In this document: in pieces, positions 32,755-45,069 of the stretch
How the letters are laid out: the number at the start of each line of letters is the position of its first letter
Position numbering within the stretch: the first letter of the stretch is position 1
NCBI GenBank assembly: GCA_035772785.1
Contig: JAOCPU010000021.1
Coordinates: forward strand, 434,001-498,000
DNA length: 64,000 bases
Reading direction: 5' to 3'
Source of the DNA: Phlebiopsis flavidoalba
Taxonomy: Eukaryota; Basidiomycota; Agaricomycetes; Polyporales; Phanerochaetaceae
Translations under genes and position numbers: made by a program
The notes under the pieces: generated by a model
Told to the model about the DNA's origin: nothing
Database searches by the model: none
Seen by the model: only the letters and a program-made list of their open reading frames with translations

Positions 32755-34415
32755 ATGTCCTCCACAATGCGCGCGGTCGTGTATGAGGCACCATTCAAGG
32801 TTGCGGTGCACGAGGTCGAAAAACCCAAGATTCAGCATCCGTGTGACGTTATCGTCAAAAGTATGTCTGTTTCTCATTTGCGCGCCACCGTCCCACTAAC
32901 ATAGCATTCCAGTTACCACCAGCTGCATCTGCGGAAGGTTCGTACCTGAGCTCCCTGTCCAAGTTGTGACATTCCTTTATGCAGCTTCCGATCGTCGTCA
33001 GTGATCTTCACTTGTATGAGGGACGTGCTGGCGCTGAGCCGGGTATCGTGTTTGGCCATGAGAACGTGGGAATTGTCGATGAAGTTGGGTCTGGCGTTAC
33101 CGTACGTGGGCTCCAAAGGATGGCGGTGACAATATGTTCACCTTTTGCTCCTTTAGCTTTTTTGAAACAGGGCGACAGGGTCGTAATGCCCTTCAATGTG
33201 GCGTGTGGACATTGTCTGAACTGCGAAGAAGGCAAAAAATCCGCTTATTGTACCGAGGTCAACCCCGGCTTCGTACGTGGCAGAGTCGGCACTACGTCAG
33301 GTTGTAGCGGGATCTGACCCCACTGTTTGTGATAGGCTGGAGGGTATGTACATCTGTTTCTGCACCGCTATACCAGATCATTCAACTTAAAGGACTTGCA
33401 GTACCTATGGATGGTTTGCCGTAACACCCTACCGGGGGCGGACAGGCCGAATATGTCCGCGTACCCTTCGCCGACTACAATGCTTTGACGCTTCCGTCTG
33501 GGACGGAATACGAAGAAGATTTCGCCCTGATTGCAGATATAGGGTTCCCCACAGTGAGTTTAGAAGTACTCCCACCACTCCGTCTTGTGACGCACATTCC
33601 TAGGGCTGGCATGGTGTCGTACTATCTGGATTCAAACCCGGAGAGTCTATTGCCGTGTACGGCGCGGGGCCAGTAGGCCTCATGGCTGCGTATTCCGCCA
33701 TTCTTCGTGGCGCATCTCGGGTATACGTCGTTGATCGCGTGGCCGAGCGTCTTCAAAAGGCCAAAGACATCGGTTGTATCCCCATTGACTTCAGCAAGGG
33801 GGGATCCTGCGGAACAAATTAAGCAGCATCGTGGAGGGTAAGTCGGCCAAGGACCAGCCCGTTATCGCCTAGCTTGAATATCTTCTGTAGTCAAGAAGTT
33901 GATCGCGGTGTGGATGCCGTCGGGTATCGGGCTGTATCGACGGACGGAAACACCGAAAAGCCTAACATCATCCTTGAGGGCCTCATCTCCGTCGTTAGAC
34001 CCACTGGTGGTATTGGAATACCTGGTCTTTACCTGGCGAACGATCCTGGTGCTCCTGACTCCAATTCAGCAAAGGGATACATCTCATTTCCGTTTGGAAA
34101 GCTCTTTGAGAAGGGTCTGACAATAGGAACAGGTATATGTAATGTCAAGGTAAGGCTACGGCTCTTCGAGTGAGGACGTTGTACGATGATGACATCATTT
34201 AGAAATATAATCGTTACCTACGCGATTTGATCATAGCAGGTCGCGCGAGACCCTCCTTTGTCGTTTCACACAACGTGCCTCTGGACCAGGCGGCTGAAGC
34301 ATATGAGAAGTTCAACAAGCGAATTGAGGGCTATACCAAAGTTCTGTTACATCCTTTGAACGCATTGAATACCCAACGTCAAACTTGTCCTTTGGATGGT
34401 GATATGATGTCGTGA
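32755..34415 (+). CDS. Zinc-dependent formaldehyde/alcohol dehydrogenase, copy 2
   Basis: Paralogue of copy 1 with the same intron layout. From ATG 32755 it reads MSSTMRAVVYEAPFKVAVHE in frame. Blocks: TTSCICGS then DLHLYEGRAGAEPGIVFGHE (about 33004-33063), VVMPFNVACGHCLNCEEGKK with structural-zinc cysteines (about 33180-33255), YCTEVNPGF, ESIAVYGAGPVGLMAAYSAI (about 33640-33705), VYVVDRVAERLQKAKDIGCI, DAVGYRAVSTDGNTEKPNII, YNRYLRDLIIAGRARPSFVV, EKFNKRIEGYTKVLLHP. Two homopolymer events stand out: AAGGGGGGATCC near 33797 has one G too many for the frame, and CCTTTGA at 34354 turns the expected CCT TGA stop (as CCT TAA in copy 1) into read-through to 34415. Both look like sequencing errors. 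Confidence 0.85.
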
Positions 34416-34582
34416 ATAACGTTCTGCTCAGTCCCCGCTTTCCATGAAAGGAAGCGGACAAACGTGGAGGACTCGATGGTTAGAACGATGTGCTATTCGA
34501 TTTTGTTCAGGATACACTTGCTCAGCCCCCACGACGATAGAAATCAAAAAACCCTTACTACGACACAGCTCTTGTCATCCCT

Positions 34583-36489
34583 TCACCACCCAGTAGCAAT
34601 ACACGCCAGGAAATATTTCGTCACAAGCTTATCCAAGTCCACCTCTGCCCGGAGAGGTACGTACCTCCACCAAGGGTAGTGTGTCGTTGTGAAGTCCCAG
34701 ACCTGGTCGTTCGTCTGTCACATGAATATCGTTTAGTATACCCTCGCATCACATGATCATATTCAGGGACTCACCGCATAGGTATAAACCTCGATCTTGT
34801 AATCAAGGGCGGTAGCCATCCAGTAATAGTATCTGTCGACAGCCCTGTTCGCGTTGTGCCAGGGGATAGCAATCCTACGAGAGACACCATCGCGCTCCAA
34901 CATGGACACGTCGGGGTCGTCGAAGGATGTGGTAGTCATCACACGGCCAATTTGATGCTAGGGCATGCAAGCAATTGGCTAAGTGTAGCCTCGGATCTGA
35001 GGGAAAGAGCGTTAGCGCATGATAGTGCAGTTCAAGAGTGGTACGCACCGAATCATGTGGGTGTTGCATTCATGCGTGCCGAAGACCTGTAGTAGTTTGG
35101 TTCATACTCGTGTTATGGAAGGATACACCGCATACGCACCAAATTTGTGAAATAATCGGCGCTCGAGCCTCCAAATCGATGCGCGCCATGGCGATGAAGC
35201 CACTGTACGAGGGAAATGAGCAAGAAGTGAAATCGTAGAATAAGCAATGTGTTGACCTCGGCCGAAGGTGTCTTGGGATTCTGTTGAGGAGCCCACCCTA
35301 GAGTGTTGAGCGCCCACTGGAGTAAATGGATTAGATGAGATTCTCGAGCACGATCTTACAATACTTACCTGGTTGGCGGACGTGCCCATTATCCTCTCTG
35401 TCTGCTCCCTCTTCGCGTTGTCAATCGCTGCACCATGCGGAAGTTTCGTTATCGTCGTAGTGTGATCGGTAACTTGCGACATCTTCTTCCAAAACCGGTT
35501 TCCGGTGTCTTGCATCAGCTGGGCCTTGAGGTTGTCTACTGTCAGGACAGTTTGTGGGAAATCGCGGATCCAGCTGCCTCCGCCAAACCGCGCAGGCCAG
35601 CGATGTGCGTTGATGACAGGAGCCTTTGCGTAAGTCTTGTTGTAGAAACCGAGCGGATGTGACGGCAGCTCGATGAGCCATTTGCTCATTCTGGAACTGC
35701 TGGTCGCTGAGGATGCGGAAAGTCAACTTGCCCGGGTACTTCTGGCCCACTTCGGCGATTGCAGCGGCCATCGCGGTTTCGAGATTCGCGCGCTTGTTCG
35801 GGGTTCCATTTGGTGACGACAAGGAACCAGCACGATTCCAAGATTCTGGCCCGAAGGCCGGCACGTTAAGGAATCGGTTGAAGACGTTAAATCCTCCCGT
35901 CTCCTTGTGCTGAAGCTTGGCTATACTCGACAGAGCAGCAGCAAGTAGCGTCTTCTCCCAGAAGTTGGCATACGCGTCCTCGCCGGCATCGAGGGCCTTG
36001 ATCACGGCTACGAGCCAGGGAGCCATGGGGGGGGCGGCGAACACCCAGGCTTTGACAGTGTTGAGGGTGACACAACGGCTGCCTGCACATCTCGTACTTC
36101 GACCGGACACCAATAAGCGTCACCCTTCCGATGGGTCCCAGTTCTTGTTCGTCTGCACGAAACACTTGTCGAGAGCCATCTTGTCCAATTTGTACATGCC
36201 AGAAGCGCTGCCGTCGGCGATGCGGGTCTGAACGTCATCACCGCGGATTGTGTATTTCTTTCTCCTGTGACCAAATATTGACAAGTACAGTTAAAAATCA
36301 CGAACGATGTATGATAATGATGAACTTACGTCGCGATTAAGGGCCATGTAAGCAAAACGATGGGCAAGTCGCGGTCGTTTGTTATCCAGTCGTATACTAG
36401 CGGGTGACGGAGTTTGCCTGGCCAGTTACGCCAGTAGTTAATCTCGCGTAAGTAACATCGCCGCCCGTGAAACCGGTAAGGGACTGCAT
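34583..36489 (-). CDS. Unrecognised multi-exon protein
   Basis: Clear gene, no family recognised. Start MQSLTGFTGGDVTYAR at 36489, with a TATA box (TTATATAAG) about 65 bp upstream. Reading in order, with a few frame changes and introns: LRHPLVYDWITNDRDLPIVL then LTWPLIAT before a GTAAG donor (about 36335); GDDVQTRIADGSASGMYKLD; MALDKCFVQTNKNWDPSEG; APPMAPWLVAVIKALDAGED; AYANFWEKTLLAAALSSIAK; FNVFNRFLNVPAFGPESWNR (about 35885-35825); LTFRILSDQQFQNEQM; WLIELPSHPLGFYNKTYAKA; RFGGGSWIRDFPQTVLTVDN; HALTLFPSDPRLHLAN; NANRAVDRYYYWMATALDYK; final exon VWDFTTTHYPWWRYVPLRAE and KLVTKYFLACIATGW, stop at 34583. Roughly 480-520 residues. No signal peptide is obvious. Tyr/Trp-rich, possibly an enzyme. Confidence 0.6.
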
Positions 36490-36551
36490 GTTGGATGGTG
36501 GGTGGTGAAGGCCGCTGCGAATCGGGATGATGCTAGAACGTCGTCGCAAGC

Positions 36552-36562
36552 AAAGCAGCTTA
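36552..36562 (-). promoter_or_regulatory. TATA box of the unrecognised gene
   Basis: GTTATATAAGC on the minus strand about 65-70 bp before ATG 36489. Confidence 0.5.
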
Positions 36563-36599
36563 TATAACGATGTAGCTGGGACCGCGGAGTTCGTCTAGT

Positions 36600-37515
36600 C
36601 GGATACATTGGCTCGCCCCGAGCGCATGTTCCGTGAACGTGCGTACGCAGTGCCTCTGAATGACAAGGGGGCATACGCGAACTAGGATCGTGGTGTGTGA
36701 GCCGTTGACGGGGATTGCTCACTCCCGAAACACACCAGGTACGTCGATAACAATGGAAGTCTATCATAAGTCAACGCGCGGAGTTAATATTTGCGACAGG
36801 ACAGCGGAAAGACGGCCCACTTGCCGCACAATGAGTTCCTGTACCTCGGTACCTGCCCCCAATTTTCAGCCTGTCGCACCAAAGGAGAGCGGTCCCTGGA
36901 CAAGCAAATGACCCTTATGCCTAGTTTATACCGAAGTTTTATGGGTCGGAGCGTATCTACATCCGCAACGATGCCTGCCGCTAGTCCGTGGATATGGATG
37001 CAGAGCCGTGAGGTTGAAGTATGGTCGCCGATGACGGGGATCTACTATGGCCGCCATCTGGAGCCACGAATGCTTGTCTTCCTCTTCAGACTATTCGCGC
37101 GAATTCTATCCCACGAATATGCCACTTTTCTGTAGCTGGGACACAAGAGATAGAGATCGCATTCAAGCGAGGAGTGGACACGAAGCTGTCAAGCAAGGTG
37201 GCTGTAGGAAACCGAACGACTTTTGGCATGATTTTTCAGGCACACGGCGCGAGATAAGATAAACATGTGGCTTTATCTCACAAGAATACCAACTTACGGA
37301 GAACAATCACGTGCCCACATTCGAGATGTGCAAACGGTCGGAGACTGCGGCCGCCGGTGGTTGTTGTATTTTGTGTAGCGATGAACTTAGCACCTACATG
37401 GAGTGTATCCGGGTCCTGTACAGTTCGATACAAAGCTAGGAGCACAGGTAGTCGGGTCTCTTTAACAATTGACTGCAATTCCCAGCGCACCTCCGTCCCA
37501 CGCCATTGAGAGAGC
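36600..37515. other. Intergenic, nothing recognised
   Basis: Short overlapping frames only. It separates the unrecognised gene from the 3' end of GH31 copy 3. Confidence 0.4.
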
Positions 37516-37520
37516 GATGG

Positions 37521-40500
37521 TTAATAACCCTCAATCGTCAATTTTTCTTGAGCTGGCACGTATTCCCAGCTGAGGAGCTCTCTGCCGTTGACGTATACTT
37601 GGCTAGGCTTAGCCAGTACCAAGGATAGAGTGATAGCCTCCAAGTTTTGCGAGACGTGATAGTCACCTTGACCGTTGATTGTGAGCGAGTTCTTCCTGAC
37701 CATCAAACCGCACATTGCGGTGCGAACAGAGGCGCGGGGGGGGCTGACTCTCGCCGTCATCCAGATACGCCGTCCCAAAACGCTTTGCCATCCGGGCTCA
37801 GTCGAGACGAGCATGGGCGAAAGGGCTTCTGCGTGTCTCAGCGATGGTGTACCCTGGCTGGCTATGTATGAGAAAGAGCAGCGCCGTCGCGGATGTGCAC
37901 TGGATGTGGCCTAGAGGAGCGGGTATGTTAGTCGCGCCGTTCGATGCAGCATTGATGACCTCGTGTGTGTAGAAAATCGCGCCAGATCACTTTGCCACGT
38001 CCAGGGAAGAGACCTGGTCCACAGTATGTAACCGTCAGTAGGGCACACGTTTAACATGACAGGAACGCACCGTCGACGGCAGAGACATTGGGTTGTCAAC
38101 AGACGGGGAGTAATGAGCAGGTCTCTTCCAATGAGGAATTGCTTGTCTACGGCAAACAGCTCTGTTTCTTCCAGAAATTCCCAAAAACAGCGCCCTGATG
38201 GGTGGCGAGCCAAATTGAGACGAATTGGCGAAGAGGGTGTACTGAATGCACGCTTTAGCACGACGCAGGATCTGTTAAATCAAAGGTACTCACCCAGTAT
38301 GGAAGAAGAGAGTACCGCACACTGATAGCAGTTCGCGACGCTTCCGCCACGCTGTGTCCCATACGTAGGGTTCCTGCGGTATTCGCACCAAGAATGGTTG
38401 TGGTTCCGGAAAAAACGGCATAAACGCGCCTAGTTTGCATCCACCTTGTTGCACAACTCTGTCGTCTGCGTTTCCAACGAATCCGCATGTGTCTGGACCG
38501 ACAAAAGGGGCTTGGAAGAGCTGGAATTGCAGGACACCTTGGATGCTCAGATACATGTATGACCACTTGCTGAAGTTGTCGCCAAGCCAGTGTCCGGTCC
38601 ATCTGCCTGAACTAGGGAATGTACTTCGAGAGATGATGAAAGGGTCGCTTCCCCGGGTTAAGCTCGAGTAGGGAGTCGTACGTCGCCTTCTCTTCCATCA
38701 AACCCCACAGGTTATGTGTGTCGAGCTCGAGATCACCGCCAGCGTGAGTGGCATTGGTAGCGATGGTGCCTACCGAAAGACGTCCGTTTCCTATAGAACT
38801 GTCAGAGGGCGCGTGGCGCCAAGACTAAATTGACATTACCATTGTGGATCGCATATGGAGGATTGCTAGGGGTGCAGTTCGTGCGTTTCTCTCGGGAGCT
38901 ATACCCATCCCCTCCCCGGGGACGACCGCCTTCCAGGTTGAATCGAAACGACATCAAGCGAACCCCTCGTAGGTAAGAGTACCATTGATGGTGATGTTGC
39001 CACTTGGTCCCCATTTTGTTGCATTATACCTGTGACGCATCGTCACGCCAAGGTAAATATCAGACATAGGCTCGAACATACCCTTCGGGATATTCGACTA
39101 CAGGATTTCCTGGTTTCCCGGGCAGAATGAAGGGGACGCTCGTATTTGAACAGATCGGCCCCCCGTCCCACTATTGAAAATGTTAGAGAAGCTTTTTGAA
39201 GACGCGGCTGCTCAAAGCCTACCATGAGCCTTCACAGAAGGAAGCTGCTTCATTCATGTCGAGCCATATTCCCGAGTACTCGACGCCCAGTGTTGACCAA
39301 TTTCGAAGCGGCCTCTGTCCAATACTGCGGGGGCTTTGTCCGCGAAGAAATCGGGGGAAGACGGTGTACCCAGGCCACACTTGGCCGATTGTGTTCGCGA
39401 CCATCGGGGTTCTTGATGAAGACGTCCCTGTGGGATAACGTCTTAGCCTTAGTTACGTACGGCTTTAGGGTGTACTTACAGATCGACGCCTCGAGTATAC
39501 GGATCATACTATTACATCGCATGTTAGACGTTATGACCTGGTGGCCAAAGAAAGACGAACACGCACGATGTCGGGTCGAGTTTGTCTGTTTTGGGTATGG
39601 CTGCGTCTAGAATTGGCACGTAATGGTGTTCAATTTTCGACCTAGGCGAATCTCAGGGCCATTCGGTGCAAGGTTCCGCGGATTGACTCACAAGTTCTCG
39701 AATGAAAGACCGTACATCGTCCGTTCTGCGGATGTGGGGGGAATGACACCGGATCCGACGTGAAGTCGCGCCACGGCGTGGTAGAGGTCAATGTCATTCC
39801 ACATGACTACGACAGCAAGCATGACCAGCGAGTCACTCGAACAATGATTGAACACGGGAAGCGTTGCTGATGCAACACACCTTCGAGGGGAATATTTGCC
39901 TCGCGCATCTTTCTGACTTGTTCTCGCGTACTTCGTCGCAGATAGTTCGCCCCGCTATTACCCACCACATCGGATAGAGATGGCCGACCCAGCCCCCCCA
40001 CGGCACCCCAGGCTGGCTGCCACGCACCGGTGTACCAATCAGCTGTCCCGTACTGCTGCTATCACGAAGCCTGTGGGGCTGGGGCCAGGAGAAGAAGTAG
40101 GAAGTCGAAGAGAGTACCGCCGACATCAAACGGTACTGGCATGAGGAAAACATCCGCCTTGGGAGGACCCTCAACAGCAGCACATCGGAGCCCGCAGCAC
40201 TATAAGATGGTCTGGTCAGCATGGTGAATAGGGTCACATTGGCACCCTTGACCCTGAGGAGGAAGACACCGTGAGTAAGGTGCTCGTGTCCGATGTAGCA
40301 CTGAAGCGATGCTCCATATACACAGGATGAGGAGCCGTATCTGAAAGATATGGTCAGTCAAGAAGTACAGAACGAAATCGGATCGTAGTTAACGTTCTCG
40401 TCAATGGACTTGCAGAGTCGCGGGCCCACATGGTTTGGATGGTGCCTTCGTCTTCGATCTTACGACGGAACCCACTACTGGCTACAACTTCCCCAAGACC

Positions 40501-41257
40501 ATAGATATTGGTCCCACGGAGTAGAGCAGAAGTGAGTTGCAAGTATTGGTCCTCGAACACCAAGGAAAACCCGTCCAAAGCGGGCGAAGAGTCGGTCTCA
40601 GAGATGGGCGTGGCGGGAAGTGAAGATATCCTGGTGTCAAAAGCGGGACCTCAGACGGTTCAGAGCGACGGGTGACCCAGAACGCCAATGGAGAAGGCTC
40701 GTAGTGAAACTCAAGATCAGAAGAGTGCTTGTGAATGCTACTCGACGGTCCTGGTACGTCTATGACCGAACGAGGGATGGTGAAATGTTCGGCCGCAGTG
40801 TCGTAGATGTTCACATGTAGCCTGAAGAATAATTTGCAAGTAGTTCATGATGGCAAATGCTAGAGCTACCTTGTGTCTGAGTCATAATTAACTTCGAGTG
40901 TCAAGTTTGTGACGTCTAGGCCAAAACGCGTTGCAGGCGGGGCCGGCGAGACTCAGAAAGGCAGTGATACCAGTCGCAGTTTTCTGTACCTAGTGCAAGT
41001 TGTAACCTACCCGCAAATGAGCCATGAAATGAGGTTACATCTGCACGGGATTCTTACCTGGGCACGGTGACACGTTTTTCGAAAAATACGCCTTTGTTTG
41101 CGGATAACCACTTTTGCAGAATGGGTACAGGGAAGGATATGAGACCGGCTATAGCAGAGCCGCGAAAGTATGGGACGTAAAGCGATAGGAGAGCGCCACA
41201 AAACGCAAATAATACAATGAACGCGAGCGAAGTGCGACCGACAAAGAACCGATCCAT
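37521..41257 (-). CDS. Secreted GH31 alpha-glucosidase, copy 3
   Basis: Third GH31 paralogue, same orientation as copy 2. ATG 41257 opens a hydrophobic N terminus (RTSLAFIVLFAFCGALLSLY). Blocks: PACNAFG (about 40940), LHVNIYDTAAEHFTIPRSVI (about 40815-40765), DGFSLVFEDQYLQLTSALLR (about 40575-40515), YGLGEVVASSGFRRKI, DVFIKNPDG (about 39425), YSGIWLDMNEAASFCEGSW in one open frame with the catalytic WLDMNE at 39249-39266, ISRSTFPSSGRWTGHWLGDN (about 38635-38575), VLQFQLFQAPFVGPDTCGF (about 38540-38480), EETELFAVDKQFLIGRDLL (about 38175-38120). The C-terminal beta domain ends VNGRELLSWEYVPAQEKLTI-EGY at 37521. Base composition is clearly less GC-rich than copy 2. Frame breaks occur throughout, but both catalytic regions are intact. 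Confidence 0.85.
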
Positions 41258-41289
41258 GTTGTTTCAATGGCCTCGGGCCTATTTAGGTC

Positions 41290-41900
41290 GCCCGTGTGGT
41301 GTTAGTATAGTTCAGGCCGACCTAGTCGTAAGGAAAATCGCATGTATGAGCTGGCTGTTCCAGGGGCTCATGAACGTTTGGTTGAAGTGGCGTCGAGGTG
41401 GCCGCACTATCCACCGCATGTCGGTTCGATTCGCAGGAAATGAACCGGCCACCGAACCAGTCCCGTGACCGTTATCGGCGCTCTGGTGGAGGGGGTGGGA
41501 ATATAGCTGTAGTGCTGTCTAATTGGCTGGATGGCGAAGTGCGCGTGTATAGCACAGGATGCGCGAATAGGTGCCAGTGCATACACGATCGTAGGCGTTG
41601 TGAAATGCGAACGATTGGGGGTGGCGTACCCAGGGAACGGTCTGATGAAAGCCACCGTGCCAGCTTGGTGTACCATCGGGTGCCCGATGCGCTTATAGGC
41701 ACAGTTAGGCACGTGTGGTACGCCGCTTGCAATGAGATCGTGGTCGCCGCGGCCTGTGAACGCGCGCATGCCGCAAAGGTCGACGGGAACCAGAAGACGC
41801 GATTGAGGACGAGCAGAATCCCACTGTCGACCTTTGACCCGAGATCAGCTCTGCCTGACACCACACGCACCCACGCAGCGAAAGAGATACCCACAAAGTA
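41290..41900. other. Upstream region of GH31 copy 3
   Basis: CCTAAATAGG at about 41279-41288 (-) could be a TATA-like element 25 bp before the ATG. Long overlapping frames at 41398-41901 (+) and 41894-41472 (-) are shadows of each other with no recognisable family. Confidence 0.35.
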
Positions 41901-43000
41901 ATCTGAGGAGCGAGATATCTACAGTCATGCTTTACAGATCGTATAGCATGGGCAAACCGCCAGTGATGTTCTGTTGTTTGGTGAGAATGAGACGAGGGGC
42001 GATGCAGTGAGTTCTCACATTTGTTCGAGCTTCCGACGATTTCAGCGCCCAGCCGTTCCTCTTGCCGCGTCCCAAATCCCCTGATAGAGCCCGCGAATCT
42101 GCTCAGGACGCGTTACCTGGCGTTCGGTTCCTTCACCCTGTGAGTCTAAAACTTCATATAGGCACACCGCGCCTTCTCGTCTTGAATGATACCCGGATCA
42201 GGGCCAGCGTAGAGGGGGAGCCGTCGGTGTCTGCAAATGTGCGAGCAAGGATCTATGTTTAAGCCGCATTTTCGACCGTGTTCGAGAGGGTGGGAGTGGT
42301 TGAGGGAATAACAAGACGGAGTGGTGGCTTGTAGGCTGCAAATCTGGAGAGATTCGCTGCGATGGGTTAACGGAGCGAACGATATCAAGGGAACGTAGCG
42401 GCGGCATCTCTCGTGTCTCCACGCCGAGAGCGGGCTTCTTTCCGCAGCCATTGGTGCGGCAAATTGGGACACGACGTCCAAAACGTCGCGGTCATATGTC
42501 GGCGAATCGGGATCCCGCGTTCCACAGTAACGCGGCGCGCCCACTTCTAGAATGATGATACTGTGAGATTCTACACCGCGTTTGTAGGAGTAAGTTGGCA
42601 TTTACCGCATAGGTAGAGTTATTGCCGCACCGACACTATGGTGAGGTGACTTTCACCGAGGGCGCGAGGTCCGTATGATCTGGTGTGGCGGGCCTTGAGA
42701 TAAATGCGGCAAAATACTCAAACATCGTCAGCGTTTTGGGGATGCACGGTAGTGTATGTGCAAGCGTAAAGCGAGATTGTGAGTGGTCGTCTCTGACAAA
42801 GATCAATATTCCACTGTCGCGAGCGTCAGTAGCACAGACGCCTGCCCTAAAGCAGCAAGCGTCTGAACGAAAGAGGCAGGTTTTTGAAGAAACGAACGTG
42901 GAAAGTCTGCAGTCACGCTCGAACCTCCAGCTCTACGCAGAGGATCAGTTGTGGGGCCATTTTAATTGGTGAAAATGGCCTACCTCTGCTGCTCAAATAC
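41900..43000. other. Unresolved stretch with a possible minus-strand orphan frame
   Basis: A 151-codon minus-strand frame (42601-42146) contains ESHSIIILEVGAPRYCGTRD and VLDVVSQFAAPMAAE, which read like real protein, but no family, start or introns can be fixed. A 95-codon + frame at 42685-42972 is likewise unrecognised. Confidence 0.25.
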
Positions 43001-45065
43001 GACAGATAGTCTTCTAGCATCCTCAACGACTTGACTATTCTTCTCTATTCTCTCGTAGTCGGACATTGGCTTCCCACAATACGACTTCCCGGCTTTCTCG
43101 CGCTTGTCCAGTCGACACCTCGCCGTCGCCAGGCACTCTTTAACCACTTGCTATGTGCGCAACATTCAAGACCTCTCCGATAATCTGCGCATTACGCCGT
43201 GAGCGACTACAGTTTCGGGGATTATTCGGTACCCACTGATTTGACGTCGTTCCTTCCCCATCGTAAAGGGCTGTTCTTCACAGACGAAATCAGCGTTTCC
43301 GTTGCTCGTCCGTCTGCCAAAGCTGCGTGGCGAGCAAACGATGGCTTCCTTCAGGGCCTTTTACTTTGATTCGACCGTCCCACATTGGTAAATACGCCGA
43401 GTTTCCCCCTCCCCAGCGTTGAACTTCGCTGAAACGAGCTTGTTCTGGGGCAGCACGACAAGCTTTTTTGGATGCCTGTGGCTAATCCGTACATCTGTGA
43501 TCAAGGAGAAACGCTCGTAGAGACAATTATTTGTCATGCCACGCACCCGGGATTCACCAGACCCTACCTGGAAGGGCCGTTACCTTGAGGTGACCGTTTG
43601 GGCTGGTAGGGTGAGTCAGACGGGCACAGTCCAAGGTGGGTGACTTGCTCCTACGTACAAAGCCGCGCAAGGCTGACCTCTTGTCTTTCAAGCTGCGACT
43701 GCATCGGCCACAGGCAGGTCAGGCGGGCCTCTACCGTGGGGACTGGCCGTCATAGGCTACAAAATGCCTCACCTCACGCACCACCACGGCCCTCGCGGTG
43801 CTTTTGGAACCGGACGCGCTGCTGATTTTGCGTGTGTCTCCTAGGGATGATGAAATTGGCCCTGGGTCTCGCAGCAAGCTTCTGCACGACGCACATGAGC
43901 TGCAGCCGGTCTCGCGTCTCCCCCGGAGGTCCAGCCGATGTCACAGGTGCACATCCTGCAGGTCCTGCGCTCGTATCACTCCTGGCCATTGCGGCACGCA
44001 CCGTCGCGCGAACGCACATCCTCGACCGCTCTTCCACGGCTGGCTCCCGTCCGGACCGTCGCGCGACGCCACACCGCAGCAGAATCAGGAAGAGCGGATG
44101 TGCCCCTGCGCCCGTCAGAAGGGTGTTCTCGTATCTGTTGGATCCGACAATAGCACGAACAGGCCCTCGTGCACCCCCCCGCCAAGCGGGCACAGCGTGG
44201 TGACCCACATGGGGGGCCGCCCCGAGAAAACCGCAGGGGTCGCCGCCCCCACCGCTACGCACGATACACGCATCGCAATCGCGTCCCGGCGCAGCGGACG
44301 CAGAGCCCATTCGCCGAGCGAGCCCTGCGCGCATCCTCGCCGTGCCCGCATATGTGCAGCCCCAGGGTCCGCCGCCGCTCGAGGACGCGCGCACGCTTCC
44401 GCTTCGCTGTCAGCAGGGCCCGCCTCGAACACGCCCTTCTGATGTGCTCGCCGGTGCCCGTCTGCACCTGCCGCGTATGGGCTCCTCGCCTGCCGTGCTC
44501 GCCCTGCGTTTTCGTCATCCGGCGCGCGCGAGGAGAAAGCCCCGGCGCGTCCGTCGTGAGCCCCACCGCTCCATCCTCGCCTGGGCCCGCTCGACCCTCG
44601 GCGAACCCGGACACGATCGCGGCGCGAGCCCAGCCGTGTGCGGCCCCCATTCAGTGCGCGGTACGAGGACCCTCGCCTTCTTGCGCTTCCCGAGGCTGAC
44701 ACGCATACAGTTTCTACCCCGCACAAGTCCCTGCTTTGTGGGGTATCTTTCAAAATCGATCCTCGCGCCGTGTGTGCTGCTGTTCCTCCGTGCACGCACG
44801 CACCTGGCCCCGCGCGCGCCGCCGTGCGCGCCGCTGCGGGGCCGTATGTGCCTGAGCGACGCGTCCGTGGGGTCGTGTGGCTGACGTGACGCGTGCCGTT
44901 GTGGCCGCGACGATCGATGTGGGGGGGTGTACATATATATTTCGAGACCAGCATACGGGATAATACATGTATACGACAGCTATAGCAGTCTTTCCGGAGA
45001 TATTCGAGAACAGATTCAGATGTGTACCAGTCTTTCCGGAGATATTCGAAAGGAGATTCGGGTGT
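43000..45065. other. Intergenic, becoming GC-rich; long frames are compositional
   Basis: From about 43.8 kb the DNA is GC-rich and frames of over 100 codons occur on both strands. None shows a domain; the 473-codon minus frame 45536-44115 only starts as real coding (dienoyl-CoA reductase) and continues past that gene's stop in another frame. Confidence 0.45.
44980..45065. repeat. Short tandem direct repeat, two units of about 40 bp
   Basis: CAGTCTTTCCGGAGATATTC begins both units (about 44986 and 45027). The remainder of each unit, GA-A--AGATTC-G-TGTAC, is similar but not identical. It lies immediately 3' of the dienoyl-CoA reductase gene (stop at 45070), in its likely 3' UTR. Confidence 0.7.
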
Positions 45066-45069
45066 ACGT

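Larger units (their letters stand above)
29850..34420 (+). repeat. Tandem duplication of a roughly 2.4-kb dehydrogenase unit
   Basis: The two dehydrogenase genes start at 30340 and 32755, 2415 bp apart. Their upstream regions are also similar: ATACGGGCAGCTGAC at about 30176 and 32607, and GAAC(T/C)ATCTC(A/G)ATGA blocks at about 29870 and 32280. So whole genes with promoters were duplicated head to tail. Introns are conserved in both. Confidence 0.75.

Noticed and set aside
41410..41460. CGGTTCGATTCGC, possible tRNA T-loop
   Set aside because: Flanking sequence does not form acceptor or anticodon stems.
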